Below, piece after piece: positions 17,557 through 26,605 of a stretch of 40,166 nucleotides of DNA. Under the pieces are notes generated by a model that saw nothing but the letters and a program-made list of their open reading frames with translations, ran no database searches and was not told the origin of the DNA. Location of the stretch: contig JAGVJN010000020.1 in the NCBI GenBank assembly GCA_020051095.1, positions 1 through 40,166 on the forward strand, in the 5' to 3' direction. The stretch comes from Pseudomonadota bacterium (GTDB taxonomy: Bacteria; Pseudomonadota; Gammaproteobacteria; Legionellales; Legionellaceae). Position 1 is the stretch's first letter. Every line of letters starts with the position of its first letter. The position numbers and the translations under genes were made by a program.

Positions 17557-19143
17557 ATGCCATCCTTTAAGGGCTCCTATTGCAATACACTCATGCAGAC
17601 TGTTAACCAAGATTCCTACTTAATTGACACCTTTAAAAATAGTAAGTCGTTTTATATTGCGTTTGGGTTGGTGGATGGTCTGGATGTTTCGATTGGCTCG
17701 TTAAACTATTTAGCCAAAGCATTGAGCATTACTAAAGACAATGAAAAATCGTTACTGCAAGCGCTTTTAACCGGCAAATATCAAATTGCGTCACTTGGAT
17801 TTATCTCAATCACCACCGGATTAGCGGTTCTTAGTCACTATTTCAATAAAAAATACCCGGATAGTCAGCTAATGCCAATGCAGTATTGGCTTTTTTTGCG
17901 CTATCTATTAAAAAGTTCCCATAATGCCGTTAAGGTTCGATTTTGTTTATTACCACTGATTAACAACCCCTCATTCACTAATATCATTAACCCATTATCG
18001 CCGGGTATTTATATTGTGATAATCGTCTCAGTCATCGGCCGTAGCTATCATAAATTTTATTCAGATGCGATTAAAAAGGATAGGGTTGACAATGACGACT
18101 TATTAATTGAAATTAATCGATGGCAAACACAAAATGGCGAAAACATTTCGATACAAATCATCCTTGATATGCATCAACGAATCAAACCGATTTCAACCAG
18201 CTCAAAATACCGAATACTGATATCTGCTGGATTGGCTGGCTTAATTGATAAGCCGCATATGTTTTATGGCGTGATGTTTTTTACCATCACGGCATCCAAT
18301 ATCCTCCTTATGGTGTCTGCTGTCTTTTTGCTGTCCGCCATTGTTTCAAGTATCAGCAAAATCATAGCCACTCAGCAACAACTGGATAACTTACATCAAA
18401 GCCAAGTCCAATGCGTGGCTGCATTGCAAGCGATTCTTAAGACACAATCATTAACGAGCGAAGATAATCAAAAGGTAGTGGCCATCCTATCGATTCAAAC
18501 GAATCTACCGCATTCTTCGTCCAATAAAGTGGCCGAGATTTTTAAAAACTTTGATATTTTCCTAAATATTATCAATTTCATGCCCGTATCCTACATCATT
18601 TATTATGGTCAAATGCTTTTAATGTCGCATTTGGCTATGCATTTTGCTGTTGCTTTATCGTTATTATCGGTTGGCATGTTGGTCGGGGGGTATTACTGGT
18701 TAAACACAATTAAACAGTACTCACCAACCAAAAATGATATGTATGATTATATGCTGATAATTAGCACGACGGTTGTGAGCTATTATAAAGGCATTCGATT
18801 ATCGAATTTTTCGTTGAAATACTTTTTTGAAAGTAGCAATGCCATACTGACGGATGTTCTCAAAAGTGCTTGTATCGCTATACTTAGCCTTGAGTGTGTT
18901 GTGAACACGTTTAGCCGTCGGAGTGATTCAAATATTGCTCATAAAACCCTATCTAACGATGGTAATTTTAACGAATCCCTCGAAAAAGACATGGAAATGA
19001 ATGCCTTCAATGCGCCTTCGAATTGCAAACGCAATCATGGCAACTCGTTTTTTGGTGAAATGTCCCCATGCAACGATAAGCGCATCCTTGAGTCTGGTAA
19101 AGATGAATCGGTGGATTATTGCAATCAGATACTGGAGTGCTGA
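17557..19143 (+). CDS. Polytopic membrane protein of unknown function
   Basis: A 528-residue protein with several hydrophobic stretches: FYIAFGLVDGLDVSIGSLNY, YQIASLGFISITTGLAV, IYIVIIVSVIG, MFYGVMFFTITASNILLMVS with AVFLLSAIV, YIIYYGQMLLMSHLAMHFAV, LLSVGMLVGGYYWL and SACIAILSLECVV. It ends in a polar tail of about 65 residues (FNESLEKDMEMNAF...NQILEC). No transporter family is recognised. A hydrophilic acidic tail and a multi-span body occur in membrane-inserted Legionella effectors, but that is only an analogy. The start could also be the ATG at 17593; neither site has a strong ribosome-binding site. It abuts the oppositely directed next gene. Confidence 0.65.
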   Translation: MPSFKGSYCNTLMQTVNQDSYLIDTFKNSKSFYIAFGLVDGLDVSIGSLNYLAKALSITKDNEKSLLQALLTGKYQIASLGFISITTGLAVLSHYFNKKYPDSQLMPMQYWLFLRYLLKSSHNAVKVRFCLLPLINNPSFTNIINPLSPGIYIVIIVSVIGRSYHKFYSDAIKKDRVDNDDLLIEINRWQTQNGENISIQIILDMHQRIKPISTSSKYRILISAGLAGLIDKPHMFYGVMFFTITASNILLMVSAVFLLSAIVSSISKIIATQQQLDNLHQSQVQCVAALQAILKTQSLTSEDNQKVVAILSIQTNLPHSSSNKVAEIFKNFDIFLNIINFMPVSYIIYYGQMLLMSHLAMHFAVALSLLSVGMLVGGYYWLNTIKQYSPTKNDMYDYMLIISTTVVSYYKGIRLSNFSLKYFFESSNAILTDVLKSACIAILSLECVVNTFSRRSDSNIAHKTLSNDGNFNESLEKDMEMNAFNAPSNCKRNHGNSFFGEMSPCNDKRILESGKDESVDYCNQILEC

Positions 19144-19144
19144 A

Positions 19145-19915
19145 CTATTTCTGTAAAAGAGCCGGATCTAACACATAGATGCCAGTGAAGCTTGTTGAGT
19201 CAAACCATTCGCTAAAATGGTCGTCGTCAATCTCTGGTGGTAAATTTTCAGGGTTTTTGATATAGACATTTAACAAGATTTTAAGAATATTACCTTGAAA
19301 AACAGTGAGAAAATTTTTGATATCGTCTTGCGCGAGTAAAAAGTCGAGCGCATTTTCATAATTTTTAGCGTCTATTTGATTCGTTATTATCGCAATGCCA
19401 CTGGTGAATAAATAGTTCATGAGGCTTAGTTCATCCTGGCTCGTTTCAACTTTATCTGAATTAATCAGATTGGCATAAAATGCGAGTAGTTTTTCCGTTG
19501 GGGTAACATAGGTCACCGCAAGTTCGAGTGTGCTGGAAATGTCTTTGGCTAAGGCTTGAATCACAAAAGGATAATAAGTCAGATTAGCAATTGCTGCAAA
19601 AGTCTCATAATTTTTGTCCCCAAAATCCCACCAATCCAGGGGAAAAGGCCATGCTGTTAGCATGATATTAATCAGTCTTTCGCTATGTTGTTGAATAAAT
19701 GACACAAGCTCATCGGGAGAATCAATCTGCGGCACTAATACGGGCACGGAATGCAATTGTAGTATGTCCTCATTGAGTAGTTGGTCAAATTGATCTTCAG
19801 GATAATTTTCATATTCACGCAGGATGTTTTTTAACTGATCATAGATAGCATTTGTTGGGGTCAAAGAAATAATAGACATTCTACTTTGTTCTTCTTCCTG
19901 TTTTTTGTTATTCAT
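19145..19915 (-). CDS. Hypothetical protein (256 aa), second gene of a two-gene unit
   Basis: The product begins with a charged stretch (MNNKKQEEEQSRMS) and is then helical with acidic surfaces (ILREYENYPEDQFDQLLNED). It has Trp-rich patches such as AWPFPLDWWDFGDKNYE near residue 88. There is no signal peptide or clear membrane span. It follows the 259-residue gene on the same strand after a 20-base gap, so the two are likely co-transcribed. A weak GGAT lies upstream of the ATG. I recognise no family. It ends one base from the stop of the opposite-strand membrane protein gene. Confidence 0.6.
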   Translation of the reverse strand: MNNKKQEEEQSRMSIISLTPTNAIYDQLKNILREYENYPEDQFDQLLNEDILQLHSVPVLVPQIDSPDELVSFIQQHSERLINIMLTAWPFPLDWWDFGDKNYETFAAIANLTYYPFVIQALAKDISSTLELAVTYVTPTEKLLAFYANLINSDKVETSQDELSLMNYLFTSGIAIITNQIDAKNYENALDFLLAQDDIKNFLTVFQGNILKILLNVYIKNPENLPPEIDDDHFSEWFDSTSFTGIYVLDPALLQK

Positions 19916-19935
19916 AATATATGATCCAATTTAAT

Positions 19936-20703
19936 CTATAGGTTCTTTTTAGTAATGATGCCAAGCGGTGAATTGGTAGGTCCCATCTCTTTGACTTGGC
20001 GTTTAAACGTTTCCATCACGTTTTTTGGACTCTCATCTGTCATTGGTTTTTGCACTGGGGATTCTGATTTCAGATAATCTTTACCAGTCACTGCTGAAGC
20101 AACCTTCAAAGCTCTTTCAACCTTTGAACCAGCGAGAGCAAAAGCACATTGAAGCCCTTTATGAGCCGCTGCACCTTCTTCTTCTTTCCCAGTGTAAAAT
20201 GCGTTAGAAATTATGCCTTGGTTTTCTGCCATATCCCTGCAATATTGAGCAAGAAGGCCAGGATTTTTTATTAAGGCAGAAAAGTCTAATTGATCATGCC
20301 AGTCTTTTGTCATTGTAATATCTGTTGCTATAGCTCTTTTAGCTTCTTCAGTTAAGGGTATGCCCATTTTATCCAGAAGTCGATTAACGGGTCCTACCGT
20401 CTTATCATCTAAACTAATTAAATTCTTTGTTTTTTCATCGCAATGTTGCTGCAATTCTCGTCTGTGAGGATCCTGAAACTCATGTTGATTAGAACCAAGA
20501 AATGGGACGGCATTTTTTGCAATGCAAAGGGGTAGTTGATAAAGCAAGGCAGGATTTTTACCTTCAGATGCATATCGCATCATCTGGCTCGCATGTGGGG
20601 TAATGGTTCTTGCTGTATCGCTCACTTCGTTTGCCGTGAACGCTTGTCTAGCGGCAGTTCCCACTATCGCTACAGCGGATGATGCTACATATTTTTGCCA
20701 CAT
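19936..20703 (-). CDS. Hypothetical protein, first gene of a two-gene unit
   Basis: About 255 residues from the ATG at 20703 (an in-frame TTG at 20715 adds four). The N-terminus is an Ala-rich helix (MWQKYVASSAVAIVGTAARQ), possibly amphipathic or membrane-associating. The centre is helical (DDKTVGPVNRLLDKMGIPL). A stretch AFALAGSKVERALKVASAV lies around residue 200, and the C-terminus is basic and Ser/Pro-containing (ESPKNVMETFKRQVKE). No known domain is seen. It probably forms an operon with the 256-residue gene immediately downstream. Confidence 0.6.
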   Translation of the reverse strand: MWQKYVASSAVAIVGTAARQAFTANEVSDTARTITPHASQMMRYASEGKNPALLYQLPLCIAKNAVPFLGSNQHEFQDPHRRELQQHCDEKTKNLISLDDKTVGPVNRLLDKMGIPLTEEAKRAIATDITMTKDWHDQLDFSALIKNPGLLAQYCRDMAENQGIISNAFYTGKEEEGAAAHKGLQCAFALAGSKVERALKVASAVTGKDYLKSESPVQKPMTDESPKNVMETFKRQVKEMGPTNSPLGIITKKNL

Positions 20704-20883
20704 AGTTATATCCAATTGATTATATATTATAATTATAGATCAAATATAAAACTATGGGATTTTTGTGTGAGCGTATAGATCTAATTTGTATCAAATGGTA
20801 ACTATTTATTTCTTATAAATAAACTTCTTGATCGTTTATCTTTGTGAGATTTTAATAGATTAAATTTGGGTTTAAGGCGTTGA

Positions 20884-20913
20884 ACGAAGAAGAGGTCAGT
20901 ATTCCTTCTTCGT
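20884..20913. repeat. Intergenic inverted repeat, 9-bp stem
   Basis: ACGAAGAAG at 20884-20892 pairs perfectly with CTTCTTCGT at 20905-20913 across a 12-base loop. It lies between two leftward genes, just past the stop of the 188-residue gene. There is no T tract, so it could be a weak terminator, an operator or a processing site. The remainder of 20716-20968 is AT-rich spacer. Confidence 0.4.
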
Positions 20914-20968
20914 CTGTTGAATTGAATAGGTGGATATAAATTGAAGAAGCGTTAAGTAGGCGTTTTTA

Positions 20969-21535
20969 TTATATATTTTTCGGGGTTTCTAGTTTAGCCG
21001 TGCTTGCGCTTTTAGGCTTAAATTGAAAGAGAAACTTAGCGTAATGCAATGCCATTTTATTGTTCTCTTGCCGAGTCACGACACCTGACAAGTGTGTCGA
21101 TTGAAAACCCAAGGTGTTTAATTCGCTAGAAGCCTTCACTATTTCAATTAAGACACCTTCCCCTAATTCTTTTTGTTTAGCCAATTGAACGAGGGCAAGA
21201 ATTTTTTGATATTGAAGTATTTGAACTGCGCTCAGCAATTCTTGAGCAATCGTTTTAAATAGCTCATTCTTTTTTTCTGATAGTTGTTTTCTGGTTGGCT
21301 CTTCACTGGTGATGCTTGATCGGGCATATTGTCGGTATAAACTGCGCGTGATTTTAAACAATGCCTCCCTTGCATTTTGTAGCGCATTAATATCCATTTC
21401 CAATCCATGTTTTGAAATAAAATCAACAAAATTTTGAAGAGTATCGACATGATCTAGGTTATTGCTCATACGTTCCTTATGCACAAGAGCCGCTTTGTTA
21501 AGATGTGCCTGAAGCGTTTCATCTAAATTAGACAT
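20969..21535 (-). CDS. Hypothetical helical protein (188 aa)
   Basis: The ATG at 21535 is preferred because GGGAAAA lies about six bases upstream; an in-frame TTG at 21547 would add MGKI. The protein is almost wholly alpha-helical, with heptad-like runs such as EETRKQLSEKKNELF-type segments around residue 85 and LLSAVQILQYQKILALVQLA around 110. It ends in a basic, Ser/Ala/Thr tail (FKPKSASTAKLETPKNI). There is no signal peptide, membrane span or named domain. It stands upstream of the two-gene unit on the same strand. Confidence 0.6.
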   Translation of the reverse strand: MSNLDETLQAHLNKAALVHKERMSNNLDHVDTLQNFVDFISKHGLEMDINALQNAREALFKITRSLYRQYARSSITSEEPTRKQLSEKKNELFKTIAQELLSAVQILQYQKILALVQLAKQKELGEGVLIEIVKASSELNTLGFQSTHLSGVVTRQENNKMALHYAKFLFQFKPKSASTAKLETPKNI

Positions 21536-21743
21536 GATTTTTCCCAAAACGTTAGTTGGATCGTTATTCGTGAACGGATCACTGATTTTGACTTATCCCT
21601 TATGGAGACGAAAATAAGCCATTATAACGTCGTTTTATTAACAATTTATTACCGAGCATCGTAAATTTATCAGCAATATTTGTTCCTGGGCAAGCATTAA
21701 AAAAAGGAGTTTCCCCTTACACTTTGCTCAATAAGGGCTGAAA

Positions 21744-24700
21744 CTAGAATTTGCCACCAACAGAAGGCGTTATGGAAGGGGGTGGAAGGCTGGTTGGTAG
21801 TTTTGCGAGATGCTTTTTGTAGAGACCACATTCGAGTAATTCTTCTACCTGCTTTCCGGCTTTTTGTATTTTATCTAGCACGGATTGTATTTCACTGATT
21901 GATCCATGTGACGATTTTAAGGACTCCGGAGAAATTTTGGGGAGGGTTTTATTCAGCGTTTCGGTCATAACCCCAACTAATTCACTTAAATGATGCAATT
22001 CAAGGCATGCTTGTTGCAGTTGTTCATAATATTGATCAACCGTGCTATCAAATTTCATTGCAAATTGAGGTAATTCTTCATAGGAAATAACGTCATTTTC
22101 TTCATACTGGGTATATGCTCTCTTAAGACTGTCTTTCACCTGACTCATTTTTTGATTTATAACACTGACTGACTCAATGATCGTTTGTTGATCTTTGGCA
22201 GACAGGGTGCTACCTTTAAGTGCTCTGCTTAGATTGGAATGTAACGATCCTGGCTGTCTTGAAGTTACTCCCATGCTGCACATTTGGGTAATTTCTTGAC
22301 ATGTCGATAGGACTCCGCTAACGCGCTTTTCAAGCCCAATTGCATCCTGCAAAATCTCAAATACCTGCTCGGCTTTCTGAAAACGTTGATTTCTCGTGTC
22401 AATCCACTTTCCTTGAACCTCACGAATTTCATCAATAACTTGCCTTGAGGCGGCATGGTATTCACCGTATACTTTGCCTACGATTTTCTCAACTTCATCC
22501 AGGTATTCATTGTAGATCACCTGATGACTTTCACATTTTTTTGGATCGAGCTGATTGGCATTTGTAGTACTCATCAAAACTTGAAATTTAGGTTCTTTCC
22601 CCAAGCCCAACATTAAGCCCATATAGTCTCTTTTCGCTTTGTCGTATAACCGAGCTAATTTTAATCCTGTCTGTGCACCTGTTCCAGTGGTATAAAGCGG
22701 AAACATGCGCCCGTCTCCGACGGAGATAAAAAAGGCCCTGCCGGATTCACGACTTCCTAATGGATAAATTGAGCGACCCAGCTCGAAAAAACCTAAATCA
22801 AATTGGGAGGTTGACAAAATGTCTTTACCGCGCTCTGTTGGCGAATATTCTGGGTCGGTAATATTACTGACAACACACACTACTTCTGGCAGTGCATCTT
22901 TTAAAAGCATGCGACTCCAGTCTCTGGCTAATGATTTAGATAATACTTGATAGTCACGTTCCTTTAATTGATCTACCGGTGTTTTATAGGCGTTAATTTT
23001 CTCTAAAATAAGGGGTGGAATCTTTGAGTAGGCAATAGCAACCTCCTCGCTAACAGGTTTGGCTTTAGAGGCAATCATGATATTAACGAATTCTTTTAAT
23101 CGTTCAGGTTTTAATGCTTCAGGATATTCACAGCCGATATAAAGATAGTCGCGATCCTCGTCATTAGTTGGATTGTCGCCACCTGTTGTGTACACTTGTT
23201 GATGGGGTCTTGAGTGTGGCTCCCACCCATATTTTCTCAAATCACTCATAGGGACAGGGGTTCTTGCATTTTTATTCTTTTTGCAATAATCCAACATTTT
23301 ACTAACCAGTTTTGATTCCAACGCTTTTGGGGCCGTGGGATCTTTGCCAAAATTAAAGGTTGTGGTTCCAGTGATTGAAAAAATAGTGGCAACGTGGCTT
23401 TTATATAAAGGAAGCGTTAAGTGAACATCATCGCCTTCGACCCGGCCTGCCATCGCTTTTTCCGCTTGCTGTTTAGCTCCATTGGAAGCGACAACATCAT
23501 GGAAGCCAAAGGCTTGCCTTTTTTCATGCGTTTTAACGGGGCGATCATTTATCTTATGTATGCCACCTAAGGATAATGTTTTATTGGCATCGGAAATATC
23601 AATGCGTTCACGTAAGCTTTTCTGCTTATCAAGCTGTTTCACTACACTTGGCCTCAGCAAAGAATCTTCATGGGCTGCCGAATAGGTAAGTCCCTTGGAT
23701 AAATCGATGTCAGCAGTCATGTTGGGAGGTATTTTTTCGACTTCAATAATATCAATCCCTAATTGATTTCTTGCTTCAGCAATTTTTGCTAACTTATCCT
23801 CTTGCTTTTCTGATTCAAGAAATTTCAAATACTGTGTAAAAATGATTCGTCGTGCTTTCTCCTCACTTACCCCTTCCTGCGCTTTTTTATATTCGGATAG
23901 TTGAAGGTTAATTTCATCCAGTAATTCATCTTTTCCTGACTTGTTGAAAAACCCATCTTTATCTAGTTTAATCAGAAGCTTGTCATGGATGCGTTCTTCC
24001 AATTCAGCGACTAAAAGCTCTTCTAACGCACCCGTTGAAAACGTCCAATAAGGATAGGGCTTGCTCCCATCGGGAGGCTGATACATTGTTCGTGTCATCC
24101 GGTTTGTGGTAATGAAAAATTCAAGCAGTTCGGGCCTAACCAATTGACTAACCCAATCCATGACTTCATCAACGCCCAATACTTGCTGTCTCACACCAAG
24201 CCCCCCATGTAACGCTCTGTCCGTCACCAATGCGATTTTTTCGCCTCTCTCAATCGCTGAAATGGCGGATGTCAATCCCACGGGCCCTAATCCGATGACA
24301 ATGGAATCATAATCATTCGTTTTCGCAGGGGAGTTACCTGGCGATGTTAATGCATTCAACTCACCTTTGGTAATGGGCTTTTTTGTCTCAACTAAGGTGA
24401 TATCACCCGTTTTATTTAAAAGGGCGCGAAAATCACTAATTCCTTTTCTTTCACCATTGGCAAACGCATTTGCCATGGTCGCAATATTTTGGAAGAAACG
24501 CTTTGCGACAGTGGCGCTGAGCATTTCCCCTAAACCATGGCCATGAGCAAACTCAGGGTGATTTTGAACAATACCAATATTTTGGGGCAGGTTTTCAGCC
24601 GCAACGGTAATGACATTGCCGCCTTTTGTGGTGGATTCAGCAATTGCAACTAACCCGTGCGTACTCGGAACAACACTAAATCCTTGATGGTGAAAGAAGA

Positions 24701-26297
24701 TTAAGTTCATCACATCTTCATCACTTTCATTTTTCATTAATGACGCCAATGAAACACTAGCAATAGGAGGTGCCGAGGCAGAATCTTTCTTTGGAGCAGA
24801 GGTTGTTGTATCGGAGACACTATCAGTTCCCCCTGTGGGGAAAAGGCCTGAAACGGGCGAAGAAGGGCGTGAAAACTGCATGGGTTCGAAATAAAAGGCA
24901 TCCCGTTCTCTATCGTTTAGCTCTTGATGCATTTTTGCACCGTATGCAGCAGCAATTAACTGGGAGCCACGACAAATAGCGTGCAAGGGTTTAGGCTCAG
25001 CTGAACGTTGTTGAATATAGATTAAACTAAATTCAAGTACGTCCCGTCTCAGATCGGGAAGCCCACTTGCTGTGGTAAGGGGATGGGTTGTTTTGCCTGT
25101 CTTTTCACCGTAAAACCTGGGATCGATGTCGCTTCCACCTGGTATCATGATTCCATCGCATTCGTTATAAGCAGTGAGTGCATAGTGATACATTTTATCC
25201 ATCATTGGAAAAGGAAGGGATTTTCCCGCATCAATTGCTCTTTGATTCTCTTCGCGCATGATATAAAAGATGCTCATTGCATGACTTTCTTTCTTTTCTC
25301 GCCATAACTCGGTGAAGATTTCCCCAGCAGTCATGCTCGCATATTGTGGGCACAGACCTTCACTTGCCTTTGCGGCAATTAGTTTCGACTGCTTCATTAG
25401 ATCCGTTTCGAGTTGCTTCATGTATTTTTCTGCCATCCCCGTTAATGTGGTGACTTCTTTATCTAGCGATAACAAGTCAATTCCTGACGGGGTATAATTG
25501 ATGCGAATAGGATTGAGTGATTTAGGCTCAATTAAGTCCGTGCGCTGCAGTTGTTTTTCTGTTAATGAAGCAGCAATGCTGGGGGCTACCGTATTCCAAG
25601 GTAAAATAATCTTAGGCCTGTCAGAAACCCGGTTGTATTTGACTTTGATAAAATTAAGATCTTGGTCGGAGGTTAAATCTTGAATCTCAAATTCAGCGGT
25701 GCCCGTATTTTTTACCGAAATTCCGCCAGGTTTGCACCCTAGTATATTAATATCGACAAATTGGCTTGCCGCATGAATCTCAAAGCTTACGTCTTTGTTT
25801 TGGGTCAAGTAATTAAATCCAGTTCGATTCATTTGACACTCATTAAACGTAACCTTTGATAAATCACTGTAATCAAAACTCGTCAGAGTAAAATCACACT
25901 GCTTAAATGTTGAATTATGAATGGTTGCATTATCAAGGCAGGTTTCCTGGAATGAACTATCGCTGATGGCTTCAGGGAGCACTGCTCCGGACAAGTCACA
26001 TTGATCAAACTGGCATCGATTAACCGCGATGCCAGTAAAGTCTATGTCATTTAACAGGGTTGTTCTTCTTGGGACAGATGATTTCGTTGTCAGTATGCCA
26101 TTTTTGGTTTTAGCTTCAGGACGCCATTGTTTGACTGTGCCATTTTCTCCCGCTACATGGAAATTTAACCCTTCTAGTTTTGCCTCAAAACCATTTTCTT
26201 TGAGTAAGGCTTTTAATGAGACCTTTTCTTGTGGGTTACTTTGCTTTTTTAACGAAATCAGTTTAAGAACGTCATCCAAGGATGCCAATTTTTCCAT
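21744..26297 (-). CDS. Giant multidomain protein: pentapeptide repeats, PuuD-like amidohydrolase, flavin monooxygenase-like domain, helical tail
   Basis: This 1517-residue protein fuses modules that are normally separate. Residues 84-161 are pentapeptide repeats: a hydrophobic residue recurs every fifth position from F87 to F161, broken only at 112. Residues about 320-610 form a peptidase C26/class I amidotransferase domain like gamma-glutamyl-GABA hydrolase: DGIMIPGGSDIDP, the nucleophile C442 in HAICRGSQ, and H580/E582 in NHPEF. It carries a Ser/Pro/Thr-rich insert near 473-515. Residues about 660-1225 look like an FAD monooxygenase: GLGPVG at 669-674, DVVASNGA at 934-941, and GDGRMFP from 1194 followed by GTG. 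From about 1240 the protein is helical, probably coiled coil. GGGAG lies nine bases before the ATG. There is no signal peptide. The substrates are unknown; a translocated effector is possible but not shown. Confidence 0.85.
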   Translation of the reverse strand: MEKLASLDDVLKLISLKKQSNPQEKVSLKALLKENGFEAKLEGLNFHVAGENGTVKQWRPEAKTKNGILTTKSSVPRRTTLLNDIDFTGIAVNRCQFDQCDLSGAVLPEAISDSSFQETCLDNATIHNSTFKQCDFTLTSFDYSDLSKVTFNECQMNRTGFNYLTQNKDVSFEIHAASQFVDINILGCKPGGISVKNTGTAEFEIQDLTSDQDLNFIKVKYNRVSDRPKIILPWNTVAPSIAASLTEKQLQRTDLIEPKSLNPIRINYTPSGIDLLSLDKEVTTLTGMAEKYMKQLETDLMKQSKLIAAKASEGLCPQYASMTAGEIFTELWREKKESHAMSIFYIMREENQRAIDAGKSLPFPMMDKMYHYALTAYNECDGIMIPGGSDIDPRFYGEKTGKTTHPLTTASGLPDLRRDVLEFSLIYIQQRSAEPKPLHAICRGSQLIAAAYGAKMHQELNDRERDAFYFEPMQFSRPSSPVSGLFPTGGTDSVSDTTTSAPKKDSASAPPIASVSLASLMKNESDEDVMNLIFFHHQGFSVVPSTHGLVAIAESTTKGGNVITVAAENLPQNIGIVQNHPEFAHGHGLGEMLSATVAKRFFQNIATMANAFANGERKGISDFRALLNKTGDITLVETKKPITKGELNALTSPGNSPAKTNDYDSIVIGLGPVGLTSAISAIERGEKIALVTDRALHGGLGVRQQVLGVDEVMDWVSQLVRPELLEFFITTNRMTRTMYQPPDGSKPYPYWTFSTGALEELLVAELEERIHDKLLIKLDKDGFFNKSGKDELLDEINLQLSEYKKAQEGVSEEKARRIIFTQYLKFLESEKQEDKLAKIAEARNQLGIDIIEVEKIPPNMTADIDLSKGLTYSAAHEDSLLRPSVVKQLDKQKSLRERIDISDANKTLSLGGIHKINDRPVKTHEKRQAFGFHDVVASNGAKQQAEKAMAGRVEGDDVHLTLPLYKSHVATIFSITGTTTFNFGKDPTAPKALESKLVSKMLDYCKKNKNARTPVPMSDLRKYGWEPHSRPHQQVYTTGGDNPTNDEDRDYLYIGCEYPEALKPERLKEFVNIMIASKAKPVSEEVAIAYSKIPPLILEKINAYKTPVDQLKERDYQVLSKSLARDWSRMLLKDALPEVVCVVSNITDPEYSPTERGKDILSTSQFDLGFFELGRSIYPLGSRESGRAFFISVGDGRMFPLYTTGTGAQTGLKLARLYDKAKRDYMGLMLGLGKEPKFQVLMSTTNANQLDPKKCESHQVIYNEYLDEVEKIVGKVYGEYHAASRQVIDEIREVQGKWIDTRNQRFQKAEQVFEILQDAIGLEKRVSGVLSTCQEITQMCSMGVTSRQPGSLHSNLSRALKGSTLSAKDQQTIIESVSVINQKMSQVKDSLKRAYTQYEENDVISYEELPQFAMKFDSTVDQYYEQLQQACLELHHLSELVGVMTETLNKTLPKISPESLKSSHGSISEIQSVLDKIQKAGKQVEELLECGLYKKHLAKLPTSLPPPSITPSVGGKF

Positions 26298-26399
26298 TTA
26301 ATTAACTCCCGATGGAGCAATATTTGCTGTTAGTAAACCGTTGGTTTCTTTTGAGGTTGGATTTACGTAACTAGCCTGAATTTAAATTAAGTCTTATAT

Positions 26400-26429
26400 A
26401 ATATATAGACCTGTTTGAATAATTATCAA
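26400..26429 (-). promoter_or_regulatory. Candidate sigma70-type promoter for the 1517-residue protein gene
   Basis: Read on the minus strand, TTGATA (26429-26424) is followed after 18 bases by TATATT (26405-26400), about 100 bases before the ATG at 26297. The -10 region lies within a near-palindrome at 26391-26410. The match is reasonable but AT-rich DNA gives many such hits. Confidence 0.3.
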
Positions 26430-26605
26430 GCCATGAGTTTAATTTATGATCTGTCTTTGGTGTTGGCTTATTGCTCCAAAGGAGACTTTTTTTTAGGGGA
26501 TAAATGAGTTATAATTAGTCACATCGATCATTATTAATCGCTATTGATAATGCTTGGTAGTCATTGTTCGTTATACGACTAAGCCTTAGGCTAGGGGTAT
26601 TGCAT

